Assembly (NCBI GenBank): GCA_046296295.1
Contig: JBKBLG010000002.1
Location: 195,338 to 259,337 of the forward strand
Source: UBA10646 sp046296295
GTDB taxonomy: Bacteria; Bacteroidota; Bacteroidia; Chitinophagales; Chitinophagaceae
Direction of reading: 5' to 3'
DNA: 64,000 nucleotides
In this document: positions 33,382-41,343 of the stretch, one piece after another
Numbering within the stretch: the first letter of the stretch is position 1
Layout: every line of letters begins with the position of its first letter
Notes under the pieces: model-generated
Databases searched by the model: none
Told to the model about the DNA's origin: nothing
The model's input: only the letters and a program-made list of their open reading frames with translations
Translations under genes and position numbers: made by a program

Positions 33382-35001
33382 CTACCAATCTTTCAGTTGA
33401 CCACCAATATTAGATTTCTGGTTTAATTTTTTCTGAAGTTGTTGCTCTTGCTGGCGTAATTGCTCTAACATTTGTGCAGCAGCTTTTGCATCAAGTTTAT
33501 TTTGTTGTGGCTGTTTTTTGGGCTGTTGCTGCTGTTGTTTGGGTGATTTTTTTTGTAATTGTTGTTGTAACCATGTGTAATTATCACGAGCATCGTTATC
33601 GGTTGGTACTAGTAATAAGCTTTGTTTAAAAGCGTTCGCAGCCGCTTCTAATTGTTGATTTGCAGCCAATGCCATGCCCAAATTATACCAAACGGCTGCT
33701 TTTTGTGCATTACTCTTGGCATACTGCAGTGCATGCTGATAGGCTGTAACAGCAGCCTTTGGTGTTTTAAGTTGCAGGTACGTATTTCCTAGATTAAACT
33801 GTGCTTCGGGCAAGGTACTATCTTGCTGTAGGGCCTGCAAATACTGTTGTTTTGCTTGTTCAAAATTACCCTTACGGTAAAAGTTATTACCTGTTTGAAC
33901 CAATGTATTTTCTGCTTGCGCTATCACCCGATTCGATGCACCTAAAAGCATGATGCTAAGTACTACCAACCGCGTTTGCTTTTGCCGTAAGGCCATACCC
34001 CATTGCAACCACCATGCTAATAACAAACCTATAATACTTATTAATACAAAAACTTGATATTGATGCTCAAACCGATTGCCAACGCTGCCATTGAGCCACT
34101 TCTGTGGAATTTGTTGTAACGCATCTACCAAACCACGAGCATCGGCTTCGGGGTTAGTAAGCATTTGGTACGCACCGCCGGTTGATTCGGCTATTTGCCG
34201 TAGGGCTGCTTCGTTTAACTTACTAACCACGGGCTGCCCATTGGCATCTATCATAGGTGCATTGGTGGCCGCATCAATAATGGTGCTACCTGTTTCAGTA
34301 CCAATACCATAGCAAAAAACAACAGTGCCATGTGCTTTAAGTTGCTGTATTATACTTGTGAGATTATCGTTGTGTGTTTCGCCATCGGTTACCAACACAA
34401 TGGCTTTGTAGTTTTTCTCTTGTACGTTTAGTGCATTATCGGCTACACGTAGGGCGCTACTTAGCTGTGTGCCTTGCAAATTAACCATTTGCGTACTAAG
34501 ACTGTTCACAAAAAGTTGTGCGGCAGCTACATCGGTAGTTAAAGGTATTTGTAGCATTGCTTCTCCGGCGAATACCACTAACCCAACACGATGATTGGTA
34601 AGGTGTGGTAAGGTGTTTTGTAATAACTGTTTGGCTTGTAGCAAACGGCTTGGTGTAACATCGGAACTAAGCATACTGCGGCTAACATCAATTGCCCAAA
34701 CAACATCGATACCTTGCTTTTTGGCTCCCTGCTCGGCTACCCAACGGCCTGGTTGTGCTAACGCAATTACTGCACTAACAAAGGCAAGTAGTATGGCCAT
34801 ATGCTTTACCCACCAACGGGTAGCACTTGGTGTGGCTAGCAATGGTGCAATAAGTTGTGCATTACCCAACTGTTGCTGTATACGCTTACGCCGCCGCCAT
34901 TCTACATACATTACTAATACTAACAACGGTAGTAAAAAAAGTAACCATAACCAATATGGCTGCACAAATGAAATAAATGATATGTATACACTAAAATGCA
35001 T
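33382..35001 (-). CDS. BatB/BatC-like protein: VWA domain fused to TPR repeats
   Basis: About 539 residues. Membrane helices near 10-30 and 60-80 precede a von Willebrand A domain with MIDAS motif DVSRSM near 110 and TDGETH near 205. A third helix near 310-330 is followed by TPR repeats (about 355-470: NNFYRKGNFEQAKQQYLQALQQD, NLGNTYLQLKTPKAAVTAYQHAL) and a Gln/Lys-rich coiled tail. In Bacteroides the aerotolerance operon carries BatB (VWA) and BatC (TPR) as separate proteins; here they appear as one. Start MHFSVYIS (34999-35001) is favoured because a CAAAGCTA box (complement TAGCTTTG) lies just upstream, though an ATG at 35028 exists. Repeat copies at 33870-33881, 33981-33992 and 34194-34205 code for YRKG, ALRQ and ALRQ. 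Confidence 0.82.
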   Translation of the reverse strand: MHFSVYISFISFVQPYWLWLLFLLPLLVLVMYVEWRRRKRIQQQLGNAQLIAPLLATPSATRWWVKHMAILLAFVSAVIALAQPGRWVAEQGAKKQGIDVVWAIDVSRSMLSSDVTPSRLLQAKQLLQNTLPHLTNHRVGLVVFAGEAMLQIPLTTDVAAAQLFVNSLSTQMVNLQGTQLSSALRVADNALNVQEKNYKAIVLVTDGETHNDNLTSIIQQLKAHGTVVFCYGIGTETGSTIIDAATNAPMIDANGQPVVSKLNEAALRQIAESTGGAYQMLTNPEADARGLVDALQQIPQKWLNGSVGNRFEHQYQVFVLISIIGLLLAWWLQWGMALRQKQTRLVVLSIMLLGASNRVIAQAENTLVQTGNNFYRKGNFEQAKQQYLQALQQDSTLPEAQFNLGNTYLQLKTPKAAVTAYQHALQYAKSNAQKAAVWYNLGMALAANQQLEAAANAFKQSLLLVPTDNDARDNYTWLQQQLQKKSPKQQQQQPKKQPQQNKLDAKAAAQMLEQLRQQEQQLQKKLNQKSNIGGQLKDW

Positions 35002-35052
35002 GACTGCAAAGAACGGAACAACAACCAAGCCAAAGCTACCAACTTGCTTAAA

Positions 35053-35089
35053 ATAATACCGCCGATGTAATTCATCGGCGGTATTATTA
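35053..35089 (-). terminator. strong hairpin after the beta-lactamase gene
   Basis: AATAATACCGCCGATG / CATCGGCGGTATTATT is a perfect 16-bp stem with a 5-nt loop, starting 11 bp past the stop of the class D gene. Confidence 0.8.
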
Positions 35090-35099
35090 TGATGCTTTG

Positions 35100-35921
35100 T
35101 TATTTTTTGCCTTCTTTGAAACCGAGGTGTCGTAAGAGTTCATCGAGCAGTTGGTTGCGTACTTCAGGCATATTCATGCCTTTTTCGCCTTCGATATTTA
35201 ATACAAAAAAGTAAGGATGCCGATTTTCTTCTATCCAACCTAGCGCCCAGCCAATTTCTTTACCCGAGGGTGCGGTGCCCCAGCCCGTTTTATAGGCTAG
35301 TTCGTAGTTGCTGTTCTGTTCTTGCAGCATCATTTGTTTTACGATTCGTTGCGGACGCTTATCCATTGGTAGTTGTTCGAAGTACAGGCGTTTTACAAGT
35401 CCTAACTGTTCGTCGGATGTAATTTTCAAACTATTATCGAGCCAAAAGCTATCAATAACACTAATTTTTTTGTTGCCGTAAGCCAAGCTATCAAGCCAAT
35501 ATTGCATGGTATCTTTTCCGATTCTTCTTGCAACTTCTTGATAATAAGGCACTGCCGAATATTTGAAAGCTTCGGCCATGGTGAGGTCACGATTCCATTC
35601 GTGTGCAGTATCGCCACCTGGGTAGGTACGAATTACACCATCCCAATGAATAACGGTTTTATCATCGGTTACACGGCCGGTTTTAATTGCAATAAGGCTG
35701 TTAACAATTTTAAAGGTACTGGCAGGTGTATAGGCACTGTCTTTAAATCGTGTAAGATTATAAATCGTGAACTGCCCTTGTCCATTATCAAAAATACCGA
35801 ACGTTCCAGTTACTTTATGTTTTGTAAAGAAACTGCCCAACGAATCGTCGACTGTTACATTGTTGGGCGTACAACCTGCTATTAAACTAATGGCAGCAAA
35901 GAGTATGAAAAAAAAACGCAT
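35100..35921 (-). CDS. class D (OXA-type) beta-lactamase lipoprotein
   Basis: The 273-residue serine enzyme. Lipobox LIAGC puts the lipidated Cys at 17. Active-site motifs are all visible: STFK (Ser68, carbamylatable Lys71), SAV (122-124, the S-x-V element), YGN (148-150), an FWLDNSL omega-loop Trp at 160, and KTG (211-213) followed by WG. It is therefore likely able to hydrolyse beta-lactams, or acts as a BlaR-like penicillin binder; the regulator part of BlaR is absent. No mobile element or resistance cassette surrounds it, so it seems an intrinsic chromosomal gene. Confidence 0.93.
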   Translation of the reverse strand: MRFFFILFAAISLIAGCTPNNVTVDDSLGSFFTKHKVTGTFGIFDNGQGQFTIYNLTRFKDSAYTPASTFKIVNSLIAIKTGRVTDDKTVIHWDGVIRTYPGGDTAHEWNRDLTMAEAFKYSAVPYYQEVARRIGKDTMQYWLDSLAYGNKKISVIDSFWLDNSLKITSDEQLGLVKRLYFEQLPMDKRPQRIVKQMMLQEQNSNYELAYKTGWGTAPSGKEIGWALGWIEENRHPYFFVLNIEGEKGMNMPEVRNQLLDELLRHLGFKEGKK

Positions 35922-35997
35922 GCAATAACTTTTTGTGCTTGCAAAGAAACAGTAATCGGGTCGATAAAGTTTTGGTTGCGTTAAAAATTAGCATTGT

Positions 35998-36041
35998 ACC
36001 TTACGGTAAATATTGAGCTGCTTTCGCATTTACCGTAAGGC
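35998..36041. repeat. composite repeat hairpin, copy 1
   Basis: CCTTACGGTAAAT (35999-36011) and ATTTACCGTAAGG (36028-36040) form a perfect 13-bp stem around the 16-nt loop ATTGAGCTGCTTTCGC. The same element, loop included, occurs at 42320-42361 with two substitutions. It lies between the divergent beta-lactamase and AraC genes. Confidence 0.95.
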
Positions 36042-36137
36042 ACTTAGCTCACACGAATAATATTTCACTATATATCTTGAAGTATGTATGATTGCTTATA
36101 AATTTATTGATAGCACACCAATTGTACTGAACAATTT

Positions 36138-36992
36138 ATGAAACAAACATTCACTGATGTTAATACTGGCGGCAAGTTTATTATGATAACTGAAGCCGAC
36201 TGTTGGGAGCAGGTTTACTATCAACAAAAGAAAGGATTTTCGGCACATACCATTGCTTGGAATAGAGGCGCTACAACAACTGTTTTTATTGACGAAGTAC
36301 CGTTTGTTTTTAAAGCCAATACGATACTACCAATTATGCTGAATCAGTCATTTAGATTTGATGATGCACAAGGCATTATAGCGTGGCAATTTGATAAGAA
36401 TTTTTATTGCCTCGCTAACCACGATGCCGAAGTAGGCTGTTATGGCTTTTTATTTTTTGCGCCAATACCTACTATGTTCATTACACTCGACGATTCGGAC
36501 ACTAAAAAGGTAGAAGCCATTGCTTTACTTTTTGAAGAAGAGTTTCATAGCAGTGAAGAGATTAAAGGCGAAATGCTTAGAATGTTATTGGTACGCCTGA
36601 TTATACAACTTACCCGAATAGCTAAAAAACAATATATTACAGTTGAGCCTCAGACTGAAAATTTTAATTTGATGCGACAATTCAATTTTTTGGTAGAACA
36701 GCATTTCAAGCAACAACATCAGGTGAAATTTTATGCCTCTTTATTACATAAGTCACCCAAAACAATTGCCAATATCTTCACCTTATATAGCTCCAAAACA
36801 CCGTTACAAATTATTCACGAACGCATTATTACAGAAGCAAACCGCTTACTGCTGTATACCAATAAATCTATCAAAGAAATTGCCTACGATATTGGATTTT
36901 CAGACCCAACACATTTTAGTAAATTCTTTAAAAAACAAACGCAACAAAACCCGAGTGATTTTGTGCGCATTAAAAACCATCAAAGTATTTAA
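36138..36992 (+). CDS. AraC-family transcriptional regulator
   Basis: The 284-residue protein has an N-terminal cupin-like sensor region and a C-terminal double helix-turn-helix (about 180-280): VKFYASLLHKSPKTIANIF, then ERIITEANRLLLYTNKSIKEIAYDIGFSDPTHFSKFFKKQTQQNPSDF, the canonical AraC signature. It is the first gene of the AT-rich block and lies 87 bp upstream of the YHS-YHS-DoxX run in the same direction, so control of that run is plausible. Confidence 0.92.
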   Translation: MKQTFTDVNTGGKFIMITEADCWEQVYYQQKKGFSAHTIAWNRGATTTVFIDEVPFVFKANTILPIMLNQSFRFDDAQGIIAWQFDKNFYCLANHDAEVGCYGFLFFAPIPTMFITLDDSDTKKVEAIALLFEEEFHSSEEIKGEMLRMLLVRLIIQLTRIAKKQYITVEPQTENFNLMRQFNFLVEQHFKQQHQVKFYASLLHKSPKTIANIFTLYSSKTPLQIIHERIITEANRLLLYTNKSIKEIAYDIGFSDPTHFSKFFKKQTQQNPSDFVRIKNHQSI

Positions 36993-37079
36993 TGCGTAAA
37001 AATACCATGCTTTAGGAAGTATTGCCATTGTAGTGGCTAAGCGGTAATGATAGGTTTGCAATTATAAAATCGTCATTAC

Positions 37080-37499
37080 ATGAAACACTTCATTTTAGGG
37101 TTGGTACTGTTATTTTCAACTCAATTAGAAGCACAAAAAATTTTTAAAACCAATGGCCTTGCCATTCGAGGGTACGATGCTGTAGCTTATCATACAAAAC
37201 AACAAGCTATAGAAGGCAACGATAGTTTTACATTTGTTTGGAGTGATGCAACATGGCGCTTTAGTACACTTTCAAATCTACATTTATTTAAAGCAAATCC
37301 GCAGAAGTATGCACCAGCGTATGGTGGCTACTGTGCTTATGGTGTTAGCGAAGCACACTTATCACCAACAGATCCTAATGCTTTTACTATTATTAACGAT
37401 ACGTTATATTTCAACTACAGTCAAAAAATAAAAACTTTTTGGCTGAGAGATACCATACAACGCATTAAAACTGCAAATAGTAATTGGCCTTCACTTTAA
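37080..37499 (+). CDS. secreted YHS-domain protein
   Basis: The 139-residue protein has a signal peptide (cleavage near LEA-Q) and one YHS domain: AIRGYDAVAYHT, FVWSDATWRFSTLSNLHLFKANPQKYAPAYGGYCAYGV. The single Cys of YGGYCAYG and surrounding aromatics are typical of metal-binding YHS proteins. It is followed 15 bp later by a second YHS gene with related sequence, suggesting duplication. Metal or partner unknown. Probably first gene of a tight run to 41343. Confidence 0.85.
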   Translation: MKHFILGLVLLFSTQLEAQKIFKTNGLAIRGYDAVAYHTKQQAIEGNDSFTFVWSDATWRFSTLSNLHLFKANPQKYAPAYGGYCAYGVSEAHLSPTDPNAFTIINDTLYFNYSQKIKTFWLRDTIQRIKTANSNWPSL

Positions 37500-37514
37500 A
37501 ATTCTCAAATCATT

Positions 37515-37976
37515 ATGCGAACAATCATTATTTTTTTCATGTTTTTCTTAGGTGCTTACAATAGTACAAATGCCCAAACAAGCTTACGCACTAAACATTT
37601 TAATACAGAGAAAAACCTTGCGGTAAATGGATATGATGTAGTTGCTTATTTCCAACAAAACAAAGCCATCAAAGGCAGTGCAAAATACACCGCAATAGTG
37701 GAAGGTATTAGCTACTACTTTTCGAACGAAAGTAACAAACAAGTTTTTTTAAAAAACCCCAAACAATACGAACCTCAATATGGTGGTTGGTGTGCTTACG
37801 CTATGGGGGCCACAGGTGAAAAAGTAGAAGTAGACCCCGAAACTTTTAAAATAGTGCAAGGAAAACTTTACCTGTTTTACCATTCATGGGTGAACAACAC
37901 TTTAACAAAATGGAATAAAGACGAAGTCAATTTAAAAAACAATGCCGACAAACATTGGCAACAAATATTTCACTAA
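37515..37976 (+). CDS. second secreted YHS-domain protein
   Basis: The 153-residue paralogue of the previous protein, with a signal peptide (about 1-20, ending NAQ), GYDVVAYF, and ...NPKQYEPQYGGWCAYAMG. It has a longer C-terminal part (VDPETFKIVQGKLYLFYHSWVNNTL) than its neighbour. A repeat variant (37616-37627) codes for LAVNG at the start of the YHS domain, a place where the domain tolerates variation. It ends 4 bp before the DoxX-like start. Confidence 0.85.
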   Translation: MRTIIIFFMFFLGAYNSTNAQTSLRTKHFNTEKNLAVNGYDVVAYFQQNKAIKGSAKYTAIVEGISYYFSNESNKQVFLKNPKQYEPQYGGWCAYAMGATGEKVEVDPETFKIVQGKLYLFYHSWVNNTLTKWNKDEVNLKNNADKHWQQIFH

Positions 37977-37980
37977 TAAT

Positions 37981-38385
37981 ATGAAATTGAAATTACATAC
38001 TGCACTACAGTTATTACCTAGAGTTGTAGTTGCTATAATATTACTCCAAACCTTATACTTTAAATTTTCTGCACACAGTGAGTCGGTAACACTTTTTACA
38101 AAACTAGGGGTTGAACCATGGGGACGTATTGCAACGGGTGTTATTGAGCTGATAGCCGGTATTTTAATCTTAATACCAAGAACTGCATTTATAGGTGCGA
38201 TAATTAGCATCGGGCTTATGCTTGGTGCAGTGACCGCCCACCTATTTGTTATTGGAATTGTATCGCAAAATGATGGCGGACAGCTTTTTATAATGGCTTT
38301 GATTGTATTTGTAGCAGCATTGCTGGTAACAATACAAGAACGCCAGAAGCTTCGTATATTCATAGAAAGCATTTTGAAGCACTAA
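37981..38385 (+). CDS. DoxX-like integral membrane protein
   Basis: The 134-residue protein has four hydrophobic segments (about 10-25, 48-66, 70-92, 100-117) and the family opening RVVVAIILLQTLYFKFSAHSES, where FKFSA...S is the DoxX-family signature region. I take MKLKLHTALQ (37981) as start; an ATG at 37942 lies inside the previous gene in another frame. DoxX proteins sit in the inner membrane and are linked to redox or sulfur chemistry. Role here unknown. Confidence 0.8.
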   Translation: MKLKLHTALQLLPRVVVAIILLQTLYFKFSAHSESVTLFTKLGVEPWGRIATGVIELIAGILILIPRTAFIGAIISIGLMLGAVTAHLFVIGIVSQNDGGQLFIMALIVFVAALLVTIQERQKLRIFIESILKH

Positions 38386-38452
38386 TATGCTTTGCCACAC
38401 CACCCTTAATAGCAGTAATTTTTATAAATCAAAAAATAACAAGCACCAACAC

Positions 38453-38941
38453 ATGATATTCGTGCAACTTCAATATCAATTAAACATGCTTCAAAATCTG
38501 CTAACGCAATTAAACAACTCGGAATATAGCATGAAGTTTGAGGCATTGTTTAATGCAAGTATTGGCGACCATACAAGGCATATTATTGAACTGCTCTCTT
38601 GTGCGATTGATGGCTACGATTCTGGTTTAATTGATTACTTTAACAGATCAAGAAATATTACCATTGCAGCAGATATTCACTTAGCTCAAACGATGCTAAG
38701 TGCAGTTCTTAAAAGTTGTATTAAACCCGATAGGATGTTATTAATACAATTTGAAGATGATGCGACAATTCAAAATAAAGTTAGCTCTACTTATTACCGA
38801 GAAATGGTGTATAATACAGAGCATATAATACACCACTTAGCACTGATAAAAGTTGCACTCTACTTTATCGGTAATATCAATGTACATAGTGATTTTGGAA
38901 TGGCTTATGCCACTATTCGCTATAATGAAAAAAAGGAATAA
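38453..38941 (+). CDS. DinB-like four-helix metalloenzyme-type protein
   Basis: About 162 residues from ATG 38453 (the open frame extends 22 codons further up, without family-like sequence). The pattern SIGDHTRHIIELL early and YNTEHIIHHLALIKVAL late gives three or more His ligands on helices, as in DinB/YfiT-type hydrolases and thiol transferases. The conserved STYYREMVYNTEHIIHH stretch is shared with a Bacteroidota DinB subgroup, from memory. It is 3 bp upstream of the NRDE gene. Confidence 0.7.
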   Translation: MIFVQLQYQLNMLQNLLTQLNNSEYSMKFEALFNASIGDHTRHIIELLSCAIDGYDSGLIDYFNRSRNITIAADIHLAQTMLSAVLKSCIKPDRMLLIQFEDDATIQNKVSSTYYREMVYNTEHIIHHLALIKVALYFIGNINVHSDFGMAYATIRYNEKKE

Positions 38942-38944
38942 CGT

Positions 38945-39679
38945 ATGTGTACTGTTTTATATTTACCGCAAGGTAACAAAACAATGTTTGTTTCGTTAAG
39001 AGACGAGCAGGTGAATAGACCTAAGGCAAAAAATCCTGTTATTCATATTGGTGAAAACTGTAAGTATATCGCTCCTATTGATACACTTGCTGGAGGTAGT
39101 TGGCTAGGTTGTAATAGTATTGGCTACACAATCATTCTGTTAAATGGTGGGTTCAAAAAGCATGTTCATACGCCACCTTATACCAAAAGTAGGGGGCTTA
39201 TCGTAACAGCACTTTTAGATAGTATTACGCCTGTTGTAGATTGGCAGCTTTTAGATTTAAATGGTATTGAGCCATGTACTATTATCATACATCATAATAA
39301 CTACATGTTTCAGCTAACTTGGGATGGAAAAAGTAAATACAAAAAACAACTACCTATTACTATTGCAAGCATTTGGTCGTCGGCTACATTATACGATAGT
39401 GAAGCTGTTGCTATGAGAGCATTGTATTTTAATCGCTGGCTCGAAACAAAACCTATTCTTAACAAAATTAGTATTATGGATTTTTTTTGTAGTATTAATG
39501 ATGCAACCAATGGTTTTATAATTAATCGCCATAACACATTAAAAACAATTAGTGCAACATTTATTGCTAGAGATACTTACGGTAAACAAATAGAAATGTC
39601 GTATAACGATTTACAAACCAATCTGCATAATACTACTACAATAGCTATTGAAAATACAATTAGTATGTGCTCTTTTTAA
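38945..39679 (+). CDS. NRDE/TANGO2-like protein
   Basis: The 244-residue protein starts MCTVLYLPQ, with Cys2 as in NRDE proteins (possible N-terminal nucleophile), followed by SLRDEQVNRP, the NRDE-like motif, and GGSWLGCNSIGYTIILLNGG (equivalent of GGTWLG). The family includes animal TANGO2; its biochemical role is unsettled. A repeat variant (38962-38973) encodes LPQG right after the start, and 39575-39586 encodes TYGK. It overlaps the ATP-grasp gene. Confidence 0.8.
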   Translation: MCTVLYLPQGNKTMFVSLRDEQVNRPKAKNPVIHIGENCKYIAPIDTLAGGSWLGCNSIGYTIILLNGGFKKHVHTPPYTKSRGLIVTALLDSITPVVDWQLLDLNGIEPCTIIIHHNNYMFQLTWDGKSKYKKQLPITIASIWSSATLYDSEAVAMRALYFNRWLETKPILNKISIMDFFCSINDATNGFIINRHNTLKTISATFIARDTYGKQIEMSYNDLQTNLHNTTTIAIENTISMCSF

Positions 39680-40736
39680 AATAGAAGTTCTTTTGAAACA
39701 AATTCGGCATCATCTAATAATACTATTGCACTGGGAGTTTTGGCCTATGTGGTTGGTTTATTTTCCTATAAGCCTGTATTATATTTACTTGAGTTTTAAA
39801 GCAAAGTCTTTTTTCTTTTTTTCAGCTGTTAACCCTTCTATTGAAACTGGTGGAATGTTTTTTGAAAGTAAGTTTAGTGTACTTCAGCTCTTACCAAAAG
39901 CATATTACCCAACAACAGTTTATATTCCTACTGATGCACCAATAGCAACTGTAATGAGTCAGTTAGCAAATAATAACATATCGTTCCCCATTATTATAAA
40001 GCCCAACAGAGGTGAACGGGGTTGGCGAGTTCAAAAAATTGATACCCAACAAGCCTTAGCAGCTTACTTGTTCACCAACCGTATTGATACTATTATACAA
40101 CCTTTTATCAACTACTCATACGAGTTTAGTGTTTTTTATTACAGGCATCCAACTAGTGCTACAGGCAGTATTAGTTCTGTAACTAAAAAAGAGCTTTTAC
40201 ATGTTACAGGAGATGGGAAAAGCACCCTAGCAGAACTTATTTCTAAAAATCGCAGAGCATTTCTACAATCAAAAACGCTGCAAGAACAATTTCAAAGCGA
40301 TTGGAATACAATTATTCCATTAAACGAGCGTAAGTTATTGGTACCATATGGTAATCATGCTAGAGGTGCAACTTTCATAGATGTTACGGAACAATATCAG
40401 TATAAAGCATTAGAGGTGTTCGATGCCATTGCAAAAGCAATACCCGAATTCTATTATGGCAGATTCGATGTTAAATGCGAATCAGAAGCTAGTTTATATA
40501 CTGGCGTAGGATTACAAATTGTAGAGTTAAATGGAGCCGGTGCAGAACCCGCCCATATTTACGACCCAAATTTTAAATTCTGGAAGGCACAACGAGTACT
40601 TTATCAGCATTATAAAATTATGTATCAAATAGCCAGGTACAATCATGCTAACAGCAGCATACCTTTTTTATCGTACCGTATGTTTAGGCAGCTCAGAAAG
40701 CAAGAGCGGCAATATAAAAAAGTAGCAAATGGTTAA
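39648..40736 (+). CDS. ATP-grasp family protein, D-Ala-D-Ala-ligase-like
   Basis: Up to 362 residues. The ATP-grasp core is seen as FPIIIKPNRGERGWRVQKI (ATP-binding Lys, near 115), IIQPFINYSYEFSVFY, and FYYGRFDVKCES...LQIVELNGAGAEPAHIYDP (metal-binding D...E.N). The N-terminus is hydrophobic (about 22-55) and may anchor it to the membrane. The first 33 codons overlap the NRDE gene by 32 bp; a start at MWLVYFPI is possible. ATP-grasp enzymes join a carboxylate to an amine or thiol; substrate unknown. It overlaps the LysE-like exporter by 8 bp. Confidence 0.8.
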   Translation: MKIQLVCALFKIEVLLKQIRHHLIILLHWEFWPMWLVYFPISLYYIYLSFKAKSFFFFSAVNPSIETGGMFFESKFSVLQLLPKAYYPTTVYIPTDAPIATVMSQLANNNISFPIIIKPNRGERGWRVQKIDTQQALAAYLFTNRIDTIIQPFINYSYEFSVFYYRHPTSATGSISSVTKKELLHVTGDGKSTLAELISKNRRAFLQSKTLQEQFQSDWNTIIPLNERKLLVPYGNHARGATFIDVTEQYQYKALEVFDAIAKAIPEFYYGRFDVKCESEASLYTGVGLQIVELNGAGAEPAHIYDPNFKFWKAQRVLYQHYKIMYQIARYNHANSSIPFLSYRMFRQLRKQERQYKKVANG

Positions 40737-41343
40737 CATGCTTTTACTAGGTATGGCTATTGGCTTTTATGGTTACTTACAACCAGGCATTATTAATACG
40801 ATGATGTTGCAACTATACCTACATCAAGAAATTAGAAAGCTGATAATTGCGTTTATATGCTGTATTTTTTTTGAAATTATTTACGCAAGTATTAGCTTAT
40901 ATATTTTTACAAAATATACATTAACTCCAACAACACAACTGTACTTCAAAGTTGCAGGTGCCATCATATTTATCGTTATTGCACTGAGTATGCTTGGTAA
41001 AACAAAAGTCTATCAACAAAAGCAAGTATTACATAAACAATACAAGCAAGGTATCATTGCTATTATCTTACATCCACAGCAGATACCTTTTTGGATGGCT
41101 ACATTCAGTTTTGTATTACCAGTATTATCTAGCACTAACTTACAGCCAATGATTTGGTTATTGGTTGGTAATACAATAGGCGTAATACTAATAATGTTAA
41201 TTTATGTTTTTGTAGGAAGACTCTTTAGCAGATTTATATTTCAACACCAGAAGCGCATCAATAATATTACAGCCTATCTTTTACTTGCAATTGCAATTAC
41301 CAACTTAATACTTATGTTTAAAAACAATTATGGTAAGTACTAA
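40729..41343 (+). CDS. LysE/RhtB-like exporter
   Basis: The 204-residue membrane protein has about six hydrophobic helices (LGMAIGFYGYLQPGIINTMM at the start matches LysE; KVAGAIIFIVIALSMLG; a re-entrant HPQQIPFWMATFSFVLPV; LVGNTIGVILIMLIYVFVG). LysE-type carriers export amino acids or small peptides. Position directly after an ATP-grasp ligase suggests export of its product, an inference. It is strongly AT-rich. Its 3' end overlaps the convergent barrel gene by 4 bp. Confidence 0.78.
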   Translation: MVNMLLLGMAIGFYGYLQPGIINTMMLQLYLHQEIRKLIIAFICCIFFEIIYASISLYIFTKYTLTPTTQLYFKVAGAIIFIVIALSMLGKTKVYQQKQVLHKQYKQGIIAIILHPQQIPFWMATFSFVLPVLSSTNLQPMIWLLVGNTIGVILIMLIYVFVGRLFSRFIFQHQKRINNITAYLLLAIAITNLILMFKNNYGKY

